The translations under genes were made by a program, and so were the position numbers. Below, piece by piece: positions 1 through 5,072 of a stretch of 5,072 nucleotides of DNA. How positions within the stretch are numbered: position 1 is the first letter of the stretch; each line of letters begins with the position of its first letter. Source of the stretch: an uncultured Eubacterium sp. (lineage in GTDB: Bacteria > Bacillota > Clostridia > Lachnospirales > Lachnospiraceae); NCBI GenBank assembly GCA_905236735.1, contig CAJOOU010000231.1:1-5072 (forward strand). The letters run 5' to 3'. The notes under the pieces are model-generated. The model was not told the DNA's origin and did not search any database. It was given only the letters and a program-made list of their open reading frames with translations.

Positions 1-26
1 AATTTAGAGGGTTATTGCATAAACAA

Positions 27-626
27 TTACAACATTTTTTTAATATTATTCATCGAAAAACCCTTTGACACAAGATATCTTATCATCCTGTTTTTTTCTT
101 TTTCGGTTGAAGATTCTGTGTCAAAATTTTTTTTCTCGAATATTTTTCTTATAAGCTCCCTTTCATCGGTCAGTTCAAAATCATCCAGCACCTCGTCAAT
201 TACATCAGAGCTTATCCCCTTTTGATATAGCTTTAGTTTTAGTCCATACTTTGTCATCGCATCGCCGTGAAACTCTAAAAACCTTTCAGCAAATCTTTTA
301 TCGTTAATATATCCATAGCCCTTAAGATACTCCAGTGTATCCTCAACAATATCCTCCGGATACATTCCTTCCCTCATCTTAGCCCTGAGTTTTTCCTCGG
401 TATAATCCCTTTTTTCCAAAAGTGCCATGGCTCTTTTTTTTGCTCTCTTTTTCAGAACCTTTTCCTTTATCTCGCATAAAGCAGCCTCTTCGAGTTCTCC
501 TCCCTCTGCCAGATTGTAATGCGAAAGCTCCCCCTTGTATAAAACAAAGGGGAAGCATCCATCACACACTACCTTATATCTTGATTTATTAATCGGCTTT
601 ATCTCCAGAATCAGATACTTCTCCAT
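27..626 (-). CDS. recX: Regulatory protein RecX (RecA modulator)
   Basis: Predicted cytoplasmic RecX-family protein of 199 residues, which binds the RecA filament and limits its extension and activity (family knowledge). After a short beta-type N-terminal part (about residues 1-35, with the IKPINKSRYKVVCDG stretch typical of Firmicute RecX), the rest is highly charged and helical and reads as three RecX repeats at roughly 60-105, 106-150 and 152-199. Family hallmarks are the Ala/Lys/Arg-rich first helix with LLEKRDYTEEKLRAKM (69-84), then YLKGYGYINDKRFAERF (100-116) and the KYGLKLKLYQKGI segment (127-139). The ATG at 626 keeps the whole family N-terminus and lies inside the last codons of recA, a 38-base overlap. 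Only a weak purine-rich stretch (GGGATAGAGAG) precedes it, so translation is probably coupled to recA and transcription comes from the SOS-regulated recA promoter. The coding strand contains two runs of eight A (434-441 and 127-134). The gene is intact; identity is secure from sequence plus position after recA. Confidence 0.94.
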   Translation of the reverse strand: MEKYLILEIKPINKSRYKVVCDGCFPFVLYKGELSHYNLAEGGELEEAALCEIKEKVLKKRAKKRAMALLEKRDYTEEKLRAKMREGMYPEDIVEDTLEYLKGYGYINDKRFAERFLEFHGDAMTKYGLKLKLYQKGISSDVIDEVLDDFELTDERELIRKIFEKKNFDTESSTEKEKNRMIRYLVSKGFSMNNIKKML

Positions 627-1629
627 CTACATCACTCTCTATCCCGTATGCCATCCTTACCTTGTGTTCTATCTCGGCACAAATATCCGGGTTTTCAATC
701 AGATAGCTCTTTGCATTTTCGCGTCCCTGACCTATTTTATCACCGCCGTATGCATACCACGCGCCGCTTTTGTTTACCACATCTTTGTCTGCAGCAAGGT
801 CTAAAATATCTCCTTCTTTGGATATACCCTTGCCAAACATAATGTCAAACTCTGCCTCTTTAAACGGGGGCGCAACCTTGTTTTTAACAATCTTAATCCT
901 TGTTCTGTTACCTATAACCTCACCGCTTTGCTTAAGAGTTTCAATCCTTCTGACATCCATACGCACCGATGCATAGAACTTAAGAGCTCTACCGCCTGTT
1001 GTAGTCTCCGGATTGCCGAACATAACACCGAGCTTTTCTCTGAGCTGGTTGATAAAAATAACAGTACAGTTGGATTTTGATATAACACCTGTAAGTTTTC
1101 TGAGAGCCTGAGACATAAGTCTGGCCTGCAGACCCATATGAGAATCTCCCATATCTCCGTCTATTTCAGCCTTTGGTACAAGTGCTGCAACAGAGTCAAC
1201 TATTATGATATCCACCGCTCCCGATCTGACCATTGTTTCCGTAATCTCCAGAGCCTGCTCTCCCGAATCCGGCTGTGAAATATAAAGTTCGTCTATGTCT
1301 ACACCGATGTTTCTGGCATATACGGGATCAAGGGCATGCTCGGCATCTATAAATCCGGCTATGCCTCCTCTCTTCTGCACTTCGGCCACCATATGAAGGG
1401 CAACCGTAGTCTTACCGCTTGACTCAGGTCCATATACTTCTATTATCCTTCCCTTTGGGATACCGCCCACTCCGAGGGCTATATCAAGGCTGAGTGAGCC
1501 GGTCGGCACAGCCTCCACTGACATATCGGCTCCTGCCTCACCGAGCTTCATAATGGAACCCTTTCCATACTGCTTTTCTATCTGCGAAATCGCCGCATCA
1601 AGGGCTCTTAACTTATCATCATTTGCCAT
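589..1629 (-). CDS. recA: Recombinase RecA
   Basis: DNA-dependent ATPase that forms filaments on single-stranded DNA, drives homologous strand exchange and stimulates LexA self-cleavage in the SOS response; cytoplasmic. With the start chosen here it has 346 residues, normal for the family. Visible in order: N-terminal oligomerisation helix (about 4-30); Walker A GPESSGKT at 67-74 with K73 and T74; catalytic glutamate E97 in DAEHALDP; Walker B IIIVDS with D145; loop L1 around EIDGDMGDSHMG (155-166); loop L2 from NQLREKLGVMFGNPETTTGG (194-213) with the sensor Q195; C-terminal domain ending in an acidic tail (DVDGEVSDSGDKAD). An in-frame ATG two codons upstream (1635) is possible, but AAGGAG at 1637-1642 lies only 1 base from it and 7 bases from the ATG at 1629, and MANDDKLRAL is the usual form of the N-terminus, so 1629 is preferred. 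The 3' end overlaps recX by 38 bases. A sigma-A type promoter flanked by two LexA boxes lies just upstream. No defects seen. Confidence 0.99.
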   Translation of the reverse strand: MANDDKLRALDAAISQIEKQYGKGSIMKLGEAGADMSVEAVPTGSLSLDIALGVGGIPKGRIIEVYGPESSGKTTVALHMVAEVQKRGGIAGFIDAEHALDPVYARNIGVDIDELYISQPDSGEQALEITETMVRSGAVDIIIVDSVAALVPKAEIDGDMGDSHMGLQARLMSQALRKLTGVISKSNCTVIFINQLREKLGVMFGNPETTTGGRALKFYASVRMDVRRIETLKQSGEVIGNRTRIKIVKNKVAPPFKEAEFDIMFGKGISKEGDILDLAADKDVVNKSGAWYAYGGDKIGQGRENAKSYLIENPDICAEIEHKVRMAYGIESDVDGEVSDSGDKAD

Positions 1630-1636
1630 AATCATT

Positions 1637-1642
1637 CTCCTT
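1637..1642 (-). promoter_or_regulatory. recA ribosome binding site
   Basis: AAGGAG on the minus strand. It is 1 base from the ATG at 1635 but 7 bases from the ATG at 1629, which decides the recA start in favour of 1629. Confidence 0.85.
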
Positions 1643-1647
1643 GCATA

Positions 1648-1661
1648 CGAACTTTCGTTCG
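1648..1661. promoter_or_regulatory. LexA operator (SOS box), downstream copy
   Basis: CGAACTTTCGTTCG is a perfect CGAAC-N4-GTTCG dyad, the arms of the Gram-positive LexA (DinR) box. It lies between the predicted recA transcription start (about 1669, inferred from the -10) and the ribosome binding site at 1642, so LexA bound here would block promoter clearance. It is strong evidence that recA, and recX through it, belong to the SOS regulon. Confidence 0.92.
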
Positions 1662-1675
1662 TTTTATATACCCAT

Positions 1676-1702
1676 ATTATATCGCAAAAAAAGTTTTGTC
1701 AA
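1676..1702 (-). promoter_or_regulatory. recA promoter
   Basis: On the minus strand a consensus TTGACA (1702-1697) is followed by a consensus TATAAT (1681-1676). The spacer is 15 bases, shorter than the optimal 17. An alternative pairing, TATTGA (1704-1699) with the same -10, gives 17. The predicted start of transcription is near 1669. LexA boxes lie on both sides, and an AT-rich stretch lies upstream. Confidence 0.8.
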
Positions 1703-1710
1703 TACTTTTT

Positions 1711-1724
1711 CGAATATTTGTTCG
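1711..1724. promoter_or_regulatory. LexA operator (SOS box), upstream copy
   Basis: CGAATATTTGTTCG matches the CGAAC-N4-GTTCG dyad with one arm mismatch (T for C at the fifth base). It sits 8 bases upstream of the recA -35 hexamer. Its centre is 63 bases from the centre of the downstream box, about six helical turns, so two LexA dimers would face the same side of the DNA. It is probably weaker than the perfect copy. Confidence 0.75.
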
Positions 1725-1749
1725 TTTTATTTGTTTTGGGGAAATACAG

Positions 1750-1769
1750 ACATATCCGGACGGATATGT
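1750..1769. repeat. 20-base dyad between aroC stop and recA promoter
   Basis: acatatccggacggatatgt is an inverted repeat: ACATATCC and GGATATGT around GGAC (or 9-base arms with a 2-base centre). In the aroC transcript it would form an 8-base-pair hairpin with a 4-base loop, 26 bases after the stop. What follows is CUGUAUUUCCCC rather than a clean U-run, so it would be a weak terminator at best. It could instead be a protein-binding operator upstream of recA. The dyad is certain, its role is not. Confidence 0.5.
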
Positions 1770-1795
1770 TTATATTATCATTGTTTATTTAAATG

Positions 1796-2872
1796 TCAAT
1801 ATTGATTAATATCGGAAACAAACAACATATCAAGCAATGTAATGGCTGCCATGGCTTCCACAACCACAACCGCCCTCGGAACTATGACCGGGTCATGCCT
1901 TCCTCCTATTGAAACCTCTGTTTCCTCTCCCATGGAATTTACCGTCTTTTGCACCTTGTTAATCGAAGGCGTCGGTTTTACGGCCGCCCTGAAAACAATA
2001 TCGCTTCCGCAGGATATACCTCCGAGCACTCCGCCGCAGTGATTTGTTGCCAGACAAACCTCTCCGTTTTTGCCAATGGTAAATTCATCATTGTTTTCCG
2101 ACCCTTTTGCCTTTGCCGCAGCAAATCCGTCTCCAATCTCAAACCCTTTTACCGCACCGATGGAAAATACAGCTTTCGCAAGGGCGGCATCAAGCTTGTC
2201 AAAAACAGGTTCTCCTATACCTGCCGGCACTCCGCTTATTACACACTCTATAACTCCTCCGGCAGAGTCTTCTTCCTTTTTACACTCATCCAGATACTTT
2301 CCGGCCTCCTGCGCCGCCTGTTTATCCGGCATATAAAATGGATTTTTAAATATTTCTTCTTTGTTAAATCTGCTTTTATCTATTTCAATTTCACCGATTG
2401 ATTTGGTGTAAGTAAGTATGTTTATACCTTTTGATTTAAGGATTTTGGCCGCTATGGCTCCGGCTGCCACCCTTCCTATTGTCTCACGCCCCGACGATCG
2501 TCCTCCTCCCCGGTAATCCCTGAATCCATACTTTGCATCAAAAGTATAATCCGCATGTCCGGGCCTGTAATATCCGGCTACCTTGGAATAATCCTTTGAC
2601 CTCTGGTTTTCATTTTTAACCATAAGAGATATTGGGCACCCTGTTGTTTTTCCTTCAAAAACCCCGGACAATATCCTGACCGAATCATCTTCTTTTCTCG
2701 GCGTTGTATAATCCGACTGTCCGGGTTTTCTCCTGTCCAGATATACCTGAATATCATCCTCACTCAGCTCTATTCCTGCCGGGCATCCGTCTACTACCGC
2801 TCCGAGAGCTTCTCCGTGAGATTCTCCCCATGTAGTAACGGTAAATATTTTTCCTATACTAGAACCTGCCAT
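1796..2872 (-). CDS. aroC: Chorismate synthase
   Basis: Catalyses the last shikimate-pathway step, converting 5-enolpyruvylshikimate-3-phosphate to chorismate with reduced FMN as cofactor; cytoplasmic homotetramer in known members. The protein has 358 residues, the usual bacterial length. Family signatures are visible throughout: WGESHG at 15-20 (catalytic-type H19) continuing into LGAVVDGCP; DRRKPGQ at 46-52 in the phosphate/FMN-binding part; RPGHAD at 103-108 with conserved H106; GGGRSSGRET at 122-131; NHCGGVLGGISCG at 277-289; and GGRHDP at 323-328 near the C-terminus with conserved D327. The ATG at 2872 puts IGKIFTVTTWGESHG at the expected N-terminal distance. AAAGGAAGG lies 8 bases upstream of it. 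The gene stands alone here with no other shikimate gene beside it, and is divergent from fba. A 10-base direct repeat lies in its leader. The gene is intact and the identity secure. Confidence 0.99.
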   Translation of the reverse strand: MAGSSIGKIFTVTTWGESHGEALGAVVDGCPAGIELSEDDIQVYLDRRKPGQSDYTTPRKEDDSVRILSGVFEGKTTGCPISLMVKNENQRSKDYSKVAGYYRPGHADYTFDAKYGFRDYRGGGRSSGRETIGRVAAGAIAAKILKSKGINILTYTKSIGEIEIDKSRFNKEEIFKNPFYMPDKQAAQEAGKYLDECKKEEDSAGGVIECVISGVPAGIGEPVFDKLDAALAKAVFSIGAVKGFEIGDGFAAAKAKGSENNDEFTIGKNGEVCLATNHCGGVLGGISCGSDIVFRAAVKPTPSINKVQKTVNSMGEETEVSIGGRHDPVIVPRAVVVVEAMAAITLLDMLFVSDINQY

Positions 2873-2880
2873 AATCCTAT

Positions 2881-2889
2881 CCTTCCTTT
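2881..2889 (-). promoter_or_regulatory. aroC ribosome binding site
   Basis: AAAGGAAGG on the minus strand ends 8 bases before the ATG at 2872. The AAAGGAAG core also precedes fba and prfC. It supports the chosen start. Confidence 0.8.
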
Positions 2890-2897
2890 AATTCACT

Positions 2898-2929
2898 TCT
2901 CCTTATTAATATGTTCAAATCTCCTTATT
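2898..2929. repeat. Direct repeat in aroC leader
   Basis: TCTCCTTATT occurs at 2898-2907 and again at 2920-2929, 22 bases apart, about two helical turns. On the aroC-sense strand each copy reads AATAAGGAGA, that is, a Shine-Dalgarno-like AAGGAG. No credible start codon with a meaningful frame follows either copy. The repeat may be a protein-binding site or chance purine richness. Confidence 0.5.
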
Positions 2930-2930
2930 T

Positions 2931-2959
2931 AGTATACACAAATCTACTTTAAAATAACA
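2931..2959 (-). promoter_or_regulatory. Possible aroC promoter
   Basis: TATACT (2936-2931, minus strand) is a five-of-six match to the -10 consensus and lies about 60 bases upstream of the aroC start. The sequence 17 bases before it (TGTTAT, 2959-2954) is a poor -35. It is the best -10 I found in this gap in the aroC direction, but it is weakly supported. Confidence 0.35.
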
Positions 2960-2967
2960 CATTTTTA

Positions 2968-2996
2968 TAGACAATGAACCTGAAATATACTAAAAT
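2968..2996 (+). promoter_or_regulatory. Probable fba promoter
   Basis: TAGACA (2968-2973) and TAAAAT (2991-2996) each match the sigma-A hexamers at five of six positions with a 17-base spacer. The predicted transcription start is near 3003, giving a 5' leader of about 50 bases. An overlapping TATACT (2986-2991) has no -35 at suitable spacing. Confidence 0.6.
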
Positions 2997-3037
2997 TTGT
3001 ATTAGAGTGTGGCAGAAAAGTCACAAATACGGTAATG

Positions 3038-3045
3038 AAAGGAAG
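3038..3045 (+). promoter_or_regulatory. fba ribosome binding site
   Basis: AAAGGAAG followed by 8 bases and ATG GCA. The block from here to the second codon matches the prfC one at 20 of 22 positions. Confidence 0.85.
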
Positions 3046-3053
3046 TTTTTAAA

Positions 3054-3992
3054 ATGGCATTGGTAACAACTACGGAAATGTTTAAAAAAGCCTATGACGG
3101 CGGTTATGCTATAGGAGCTTTTAATGTAAACAATATGGAAATCGTTCAGGGTATAGCGGATGCAGCCATAGAACTTCGCTCTCCCGTTATTCTTCAGGTA
3201 TCGGCCGGAGCAAGAAAATACGCAAAGCACAACTATCTCATCAAGCTTGTGGAGGCTGTTCTCTCAGAAGCACCCGACCTGCCGATTGCACTTCATCTTG
3301 ACCATGGCGCGGATTTTGAAATCTGCAAGTCCTGCATAGACGGCGGATTTACCTCGGTAATGATCGACTGCTCTTCCAAGCCTTTTGATGAAAATATCGC
3401 TGAGACCAAAAAGGTGGTTGAATACGCTCACTCCAAGGGCGTAGTTGTCGAAGCCGAGCTTGGTACCCTTGCCGGAATTGAAGATGATGTAAAGGTTGAA
3501 GCAGGATGTGCGAGCTACACAAGACCGGAAGAAGTAGAAGAATTTGTTGACAGAACAGGCTGTGACTCCCTTGCAATTGCCATAGGAACAAGTCACGGTG
3601 CATATAAGTTCAAACCCGGCACAAACCCTCAGCTTCGCTTTGATGTGCTTCATGAGGTAGAGAAAAAACTTCCCGGATTTCCGATAGTTCTTCACGGAGC
3701 ATCATCGGTACCTCAGCAGTTCGTTAAGACAATAAATGAAAACGGCGGCTCTTTAAAAGACGCAATCGGTGTCCCCGAGGATCAGCTCAGAGAGGCAGCC
3801 CGTTCAGCCGTTTGCAAAATCAATATTGATTCCGACCTTCGTCTCGCCATGACAGCGGGAGTTCGCCAGGTTCTTGTCGAAAAGCCGGATGCCTTTGACC
3901 CGAGAGAATACTTAAAGGCCGGCAGAGCCAATGTCAAATCCATTGTAGCTCACAAGATTACCGATGTATTAGGTTCAGCAGGCAAAGCATAA
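3054..3992 (+). CDS. fba: Class II fructose-bisphosphate aldolase
   Basis: Zinc-dependent aldolase that reversibly splits fructose 1,6-bisphosphate into dihydroxyacetone phosphate and glyceraldehyde 3-phosphate in glycolysis and gluconeogenesis; cytoplasmic TIM barrel. The protein has 312 residues, between the short Bacillus type (about 285) and the long enterobacterial type (about 359). Active-site landmarks: GAFNVNNME (21-29); HLDHG (81-85) with catalytic D83 and zinc ligand H84; VEAELG (132-137) with E135; GTSHGAYKF (178-186) with zinc ligand H181; LHGASS (213-218) with zinc ligand H214; and the phosphate-binding NIDSDLR (257-263). Between HGASS and NID lies a segment of about 40 residues (VPQQFVKTINENGG onward), longer than in the Bacillus type. 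The start follows AAAGGAAG at 8-base spacing. Tagatose-bisphosphate aldolase is the closest alternative, but no tagatose or galactitol gene is nearby, and the length and sequence fit the clostridial Fba group. It has its own promoter, divergent from aroC. Confidence 0.96.
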   Translation: MALVTTTEMFKKAYDGGYAIGAFNVNNMEIVQGIADAAIELRSPVILQVSAGARKYAKHNYLIKLVEAVLSEAPDLPIALHLDHGADFEICKSCIDGGFTSVMIDCSSKPFDENIAETKKVVEYAHSKGVVVEAELGTLAGIEDDVKVEAGCASYTRPEEVEEFVDRTGCDSLAIAIGTSHGAYKFKPGTNPQLRFDVLHEVEKKLPGFPIVLHGASSVPQQFVKTINENGGSLKDAIGVPEDQLREAARSAVCKINIDSDLRLAMTAGVRQVLVEKPDAFDPREYLKAGRANVKSIVAHKITDVLGSAGKA

Positions 3993-4000
3993 TAAAACTC

Positions 4001-4029
4001 TTGCCCCTGCCTGAACTATCTGATATAAT
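4001..4029 (+). promoter_or_regulatory. prfC promoter with extended -10
   Basis: TGATATAAT (4021-4029) is a perfect extended -10 (TG-n-TATAAT). TTGCCC (4001-4006), four of six matches to TTGACA, lies exactly 17 bases upstream. The predicted start is near 4036, giving a leader of about 69 bases that contains the stem-loop at 4053-4079. The -35 begins only 9 bases after the fba stop codon. Confidence 0.75.
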
Positions 4030-4052
4030 TGCATAGTTGCTTATGGTAAATA

Positions 4053-4079
4053 TTAGCCCCTCGATTTCCGAGGGGCTAA
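4053..4079 (+). promoter_or_regulatory. GC-rich stem-loop in prfC leader / fba 3' region
   Basis: Perfect 11-base-pair inverted repeat, TTAGCCCCTCG (4053-4063) and CGAGGGGCTAA (4069-4079), with an ATTTC loop. The stem resembles an intrinsic terminator for fba, but on the plus strand it is followed by AAAAA and ATG, not by a U-run. On the minus strand the T-run comes before the hairpin, so it does not work as a terminator in that direction either. It lies downstream of the predicted prfC transcription start, so it would be part of the prfC leader. It may act as a 5' structural or regulatory element, or stabilise the 3' end of fba mRNA. Confidence 0.65.
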
Positions 4080-4083
4080 AAAA

Positions 4084-4089
4084 ATGTAA
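4084..4089 (+). promoter_or_regulatory. Start-stop element ATG-TAA before prfC
   Basis: An ATG directly followed by TAA. GAGGGG (4070-4075) lies 8 bases before the ATG, inside the 3' arm of the stem-loop, and the TAA runs into the prfC ribosome binding site AAAAGGAAG (4088-4096). A ribosome stopped here would cover the prfC initiation region. The sequence is certain; any function is inference, and in an A-rich stretch this could be chance. Confidence 0.3.
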
Positions 4090-4096
4090 AAGGAAG
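4088..4096 (+). promoter_or_regulatory. prfC ribosome binding site
   Basis: AAAAGGAAG ends 8 bases before the ATG at 4105, the same spacing as for fba. It fixes the prfC start. Confidence 0.85.
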
Positions 4097-4104
4097 CTTT
4101 AAAA

Positions 4105-5072
4105 ATGGCAGATTTAAAGAAAGAAATAGAAAGAAGAAGGACATTTGCTATCATCTCCCATCCGGATGCCGGCAAAACAACTTTAACAGAAAAATTCCTG
4201 CTTTACGGCGGAGCCATAAACCTCGCCGGCTCGGTTAAGGGTAAGGCTACCGCCCGCCACGCGGTTTCAGACTGGATGGAAATAGAAAAAGAAAGAGGTA
4301 TTTCCGTAACTTCTTCCGTACTTCAGTTTAACTACGACGGAAAATGCGTAAATATCCTTGACACACCCGGTCACCAGGATTTCTCGGAGGACACATATCG
4401 TACTCTTATGGCAGCGGATTCTGCCGTAATGGTAATAGATGCCTCCAAGGGTGTTGAGGCGCAGACAAGAAAACTTTTCAAGGTCTGCGTTATGAGACAC
4501 ATACCTATTTTTACCTTTATAAACAAGCTTGACCGCGATGCCGGTGACACCTTTGACCTGGTCGATGAAATTGAAAAAGAACTCGGTATAGGTACCTACG
4601 CCATGAACTGGCCCATAGGTTCCGGAAAAAACTTTAAGGGAGTCTATGACAGAGCTTCCCGCTCAGTTCTGCTCTTTTCCGATACCCAGAAAGGTACAAA
4701 AGAAGGCGAAACCCAGCTGCTTTCCATAGATGATGATTCAATAAAAGAAAAAATAGGCGAAGACAACTATGACACCCTGATGGAAGAAATAGAGCTCCTT
4801 GACGGAGCCGGAGAACAGCTAGATATGGAACTTGTCACAAAAGGGGAACTTTCCCCGGTATTTTTCGGTTCGGCTCTTACCAACTTCGGTGTGGAAACTT
4901 TTTTACAGCACTTCCTCAAGATGACCTACTCGCCTCTTCCGAGAAAAGCAGACATAGGTGAAATTGACCCGTTCTCGGAGGATTTTTCCGCCTTTGTTTT
5001 TAAAATTCAGGCCAACATGAACAAGGCTCATCGCGACCGTATCGCATTTATGAGAATAACATCCGGAAAATT
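4105..5072 (+). CDS. prfC: Peptide chain release factor 3 (N-terminal part, runs off window)
   Basis: RF3 is the translational GTPase that removes RF1 or RF2 from the ribosome after peptide release. The frame is open from ATG 4105 to the window end: 322 complete codons of a protein that is usually about 520-530 residues, so the C-terminal part lies outside. Seen in order: RRRTFAIISHPDAGKTT with the G1 P-loop at 19-26 (K24, T25); WMEIEKERGISVTSSV with the G2/switch I region (57-72); DTPGHQDFSEDTYRTL with G3 DTPGH at 86-90; INKLDRD with G4 NKLD at 140-143; FFGSAL with G5 at 255-258; then the start of domain II (SAFVFKIQANMNKAHRDRIAFMRITSGK). The SDWMEIEKERGIS motif and the HPDAGKTT P-loop separate RF3 from EF-G and from tetracycline-resistance ribosomal protection proteins. 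It has its own extended -10 promoter and a structured leader. No frameshift is seen. Confidence 0.97.
   Translation, partial: MADLKKEIERRRTFAIISHPDAGKTTLTEKFLLYGGAINLAGSVKGKATARHAVSDWMEIEKERGISVTSSVLQFNYDGKCVNILDTPGHQDFSEDTYRTLMAADSAVMVIDASKGVEAQTRKLFKVCVMRHIPIFTFINKLDRDAGDTFDLVDEIEKELGIGTYAMNWPIGSGKNFKGVYDRASRSVLLFSDTQKGTKEGETQLLSIDDDSIKEKIGEDNYDTLMEEIELLDGAGEQLDMELVTKGELSPVFFGSALTNFGVETFLQHFLKMTYSPLPRKADIGEIDPFSEDFSAFVFKIQANMNKAHRDRIAFMRITSGK

Noticed and set aside
1..26. Possible gene end or terminator at the left edge
   Set aside because: Only 26 bases lie beyond the recX stop and I see no stem-loop or coding signal in them.
535..804. 89-codon hydrophobic plus-strand frame opposite recA/recX
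   Set aside because: Antisense to the conserved recA C-terminal and recX N-terminal codons; the hydrophobic look comes from reverse-complementing charged codons.
1553..1792. 79-codon plus-strand open frame across the recA promoter
   Set aside because: Overlaps the recA 5' end, LexA boxes and promoter, and has no convincing ribosome binding site or homology; a shadow of regulatory sequence.
1949..2401. 150-codon plus-strand open frame opposite aroC
   Set aside because: Lies wholly inside aroC on the opposite strand, has no family resemblance or ribosome binding site, and its composition follows from aroC codons.
2888..2928. Leader peptides in the aroC 5' region (TTG- or GTG-started frames after the two AAGGAG motifs)
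   Set aside because: The GTG frame is two codons long and the TTG frame has only 2-base spacing. Neither encodes an aromatic-residue run, and there is no attenuator hairpin, so an aromatic attenuation leader is not supported.
3264..3695. 143-codon minus-strand open frame opposite fba
   Set aside because: Antisense to conserved aldolase active-site codons, with no recognisable domain or initiation signal.
4053..4084. Canonical rho-independent terminator of fba
   Set aside because: The stem is good, but the downstream sequence is A-rich, not U-rich, so it is recorded as a stem-loop of uncertain role.

Overview
This window looks like ordinary core chromosome of a low-GC Gram-positive bacterium, most likely a Clostridia member and probably Lachnospiraceae-like. 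The evidence is the protein styles (RecA, a 312-residue class II aldolase with an SHGAYKF-type site, RF3), strong AGGAAG/AAGGAG ribosome binding sites, AT-rich gaps, and SOS operators of the Bacillus/Clostridium type (CGAAC-N4-GTTCG) in front of recA. The family assignment is inference from sequence style, not from a database search.

Layout: positions 27-2872 hold three leftward genes: recX (27-626), recA (589-1629) and aroC (1796-2872). recX begins inside the end of recA, so the two form one SOS-controlled unit. recA has its own promoter in the recA-aroC gap (1630-1795), with one LexA box on each side of it. A short dyad at 1750-1769 sits between the aroC stop and that promoter. Positions 2873-3053 are a divergent promoter region. 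To its right, fba (3054-3992) and prfC (4105 to the window end, incomplete) read rightward. The 112-base fba-prfC gap holds a good extended -10 promoter, a strong GC-rich stem-loop and an AUG-UAA start-stop element just before the prfC ribosome binding site. No gap exceeds 300 bases.

How the genes relate: RecA builds the recombinase filament that repairs DNA and triggers LexA self-cleavage, and RecX limits that filament. AroC makes chorismate, the branch-point precursor of aromatic amino acids and folate. Fba is the central glycolytic/gluconeogenic aldolase. RF3 recycles class I release factors after translation termination. Apart from recA-recX the genes share no pathway. I saw no tRNA, rRNA, CRISPR array, insertion sequence or phage gene. 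No novel multi-gene system is visible. The least explained structure is the prfC leader; the paired LexA boxes flanking the recA promoter are the best-supported regulatory feature.
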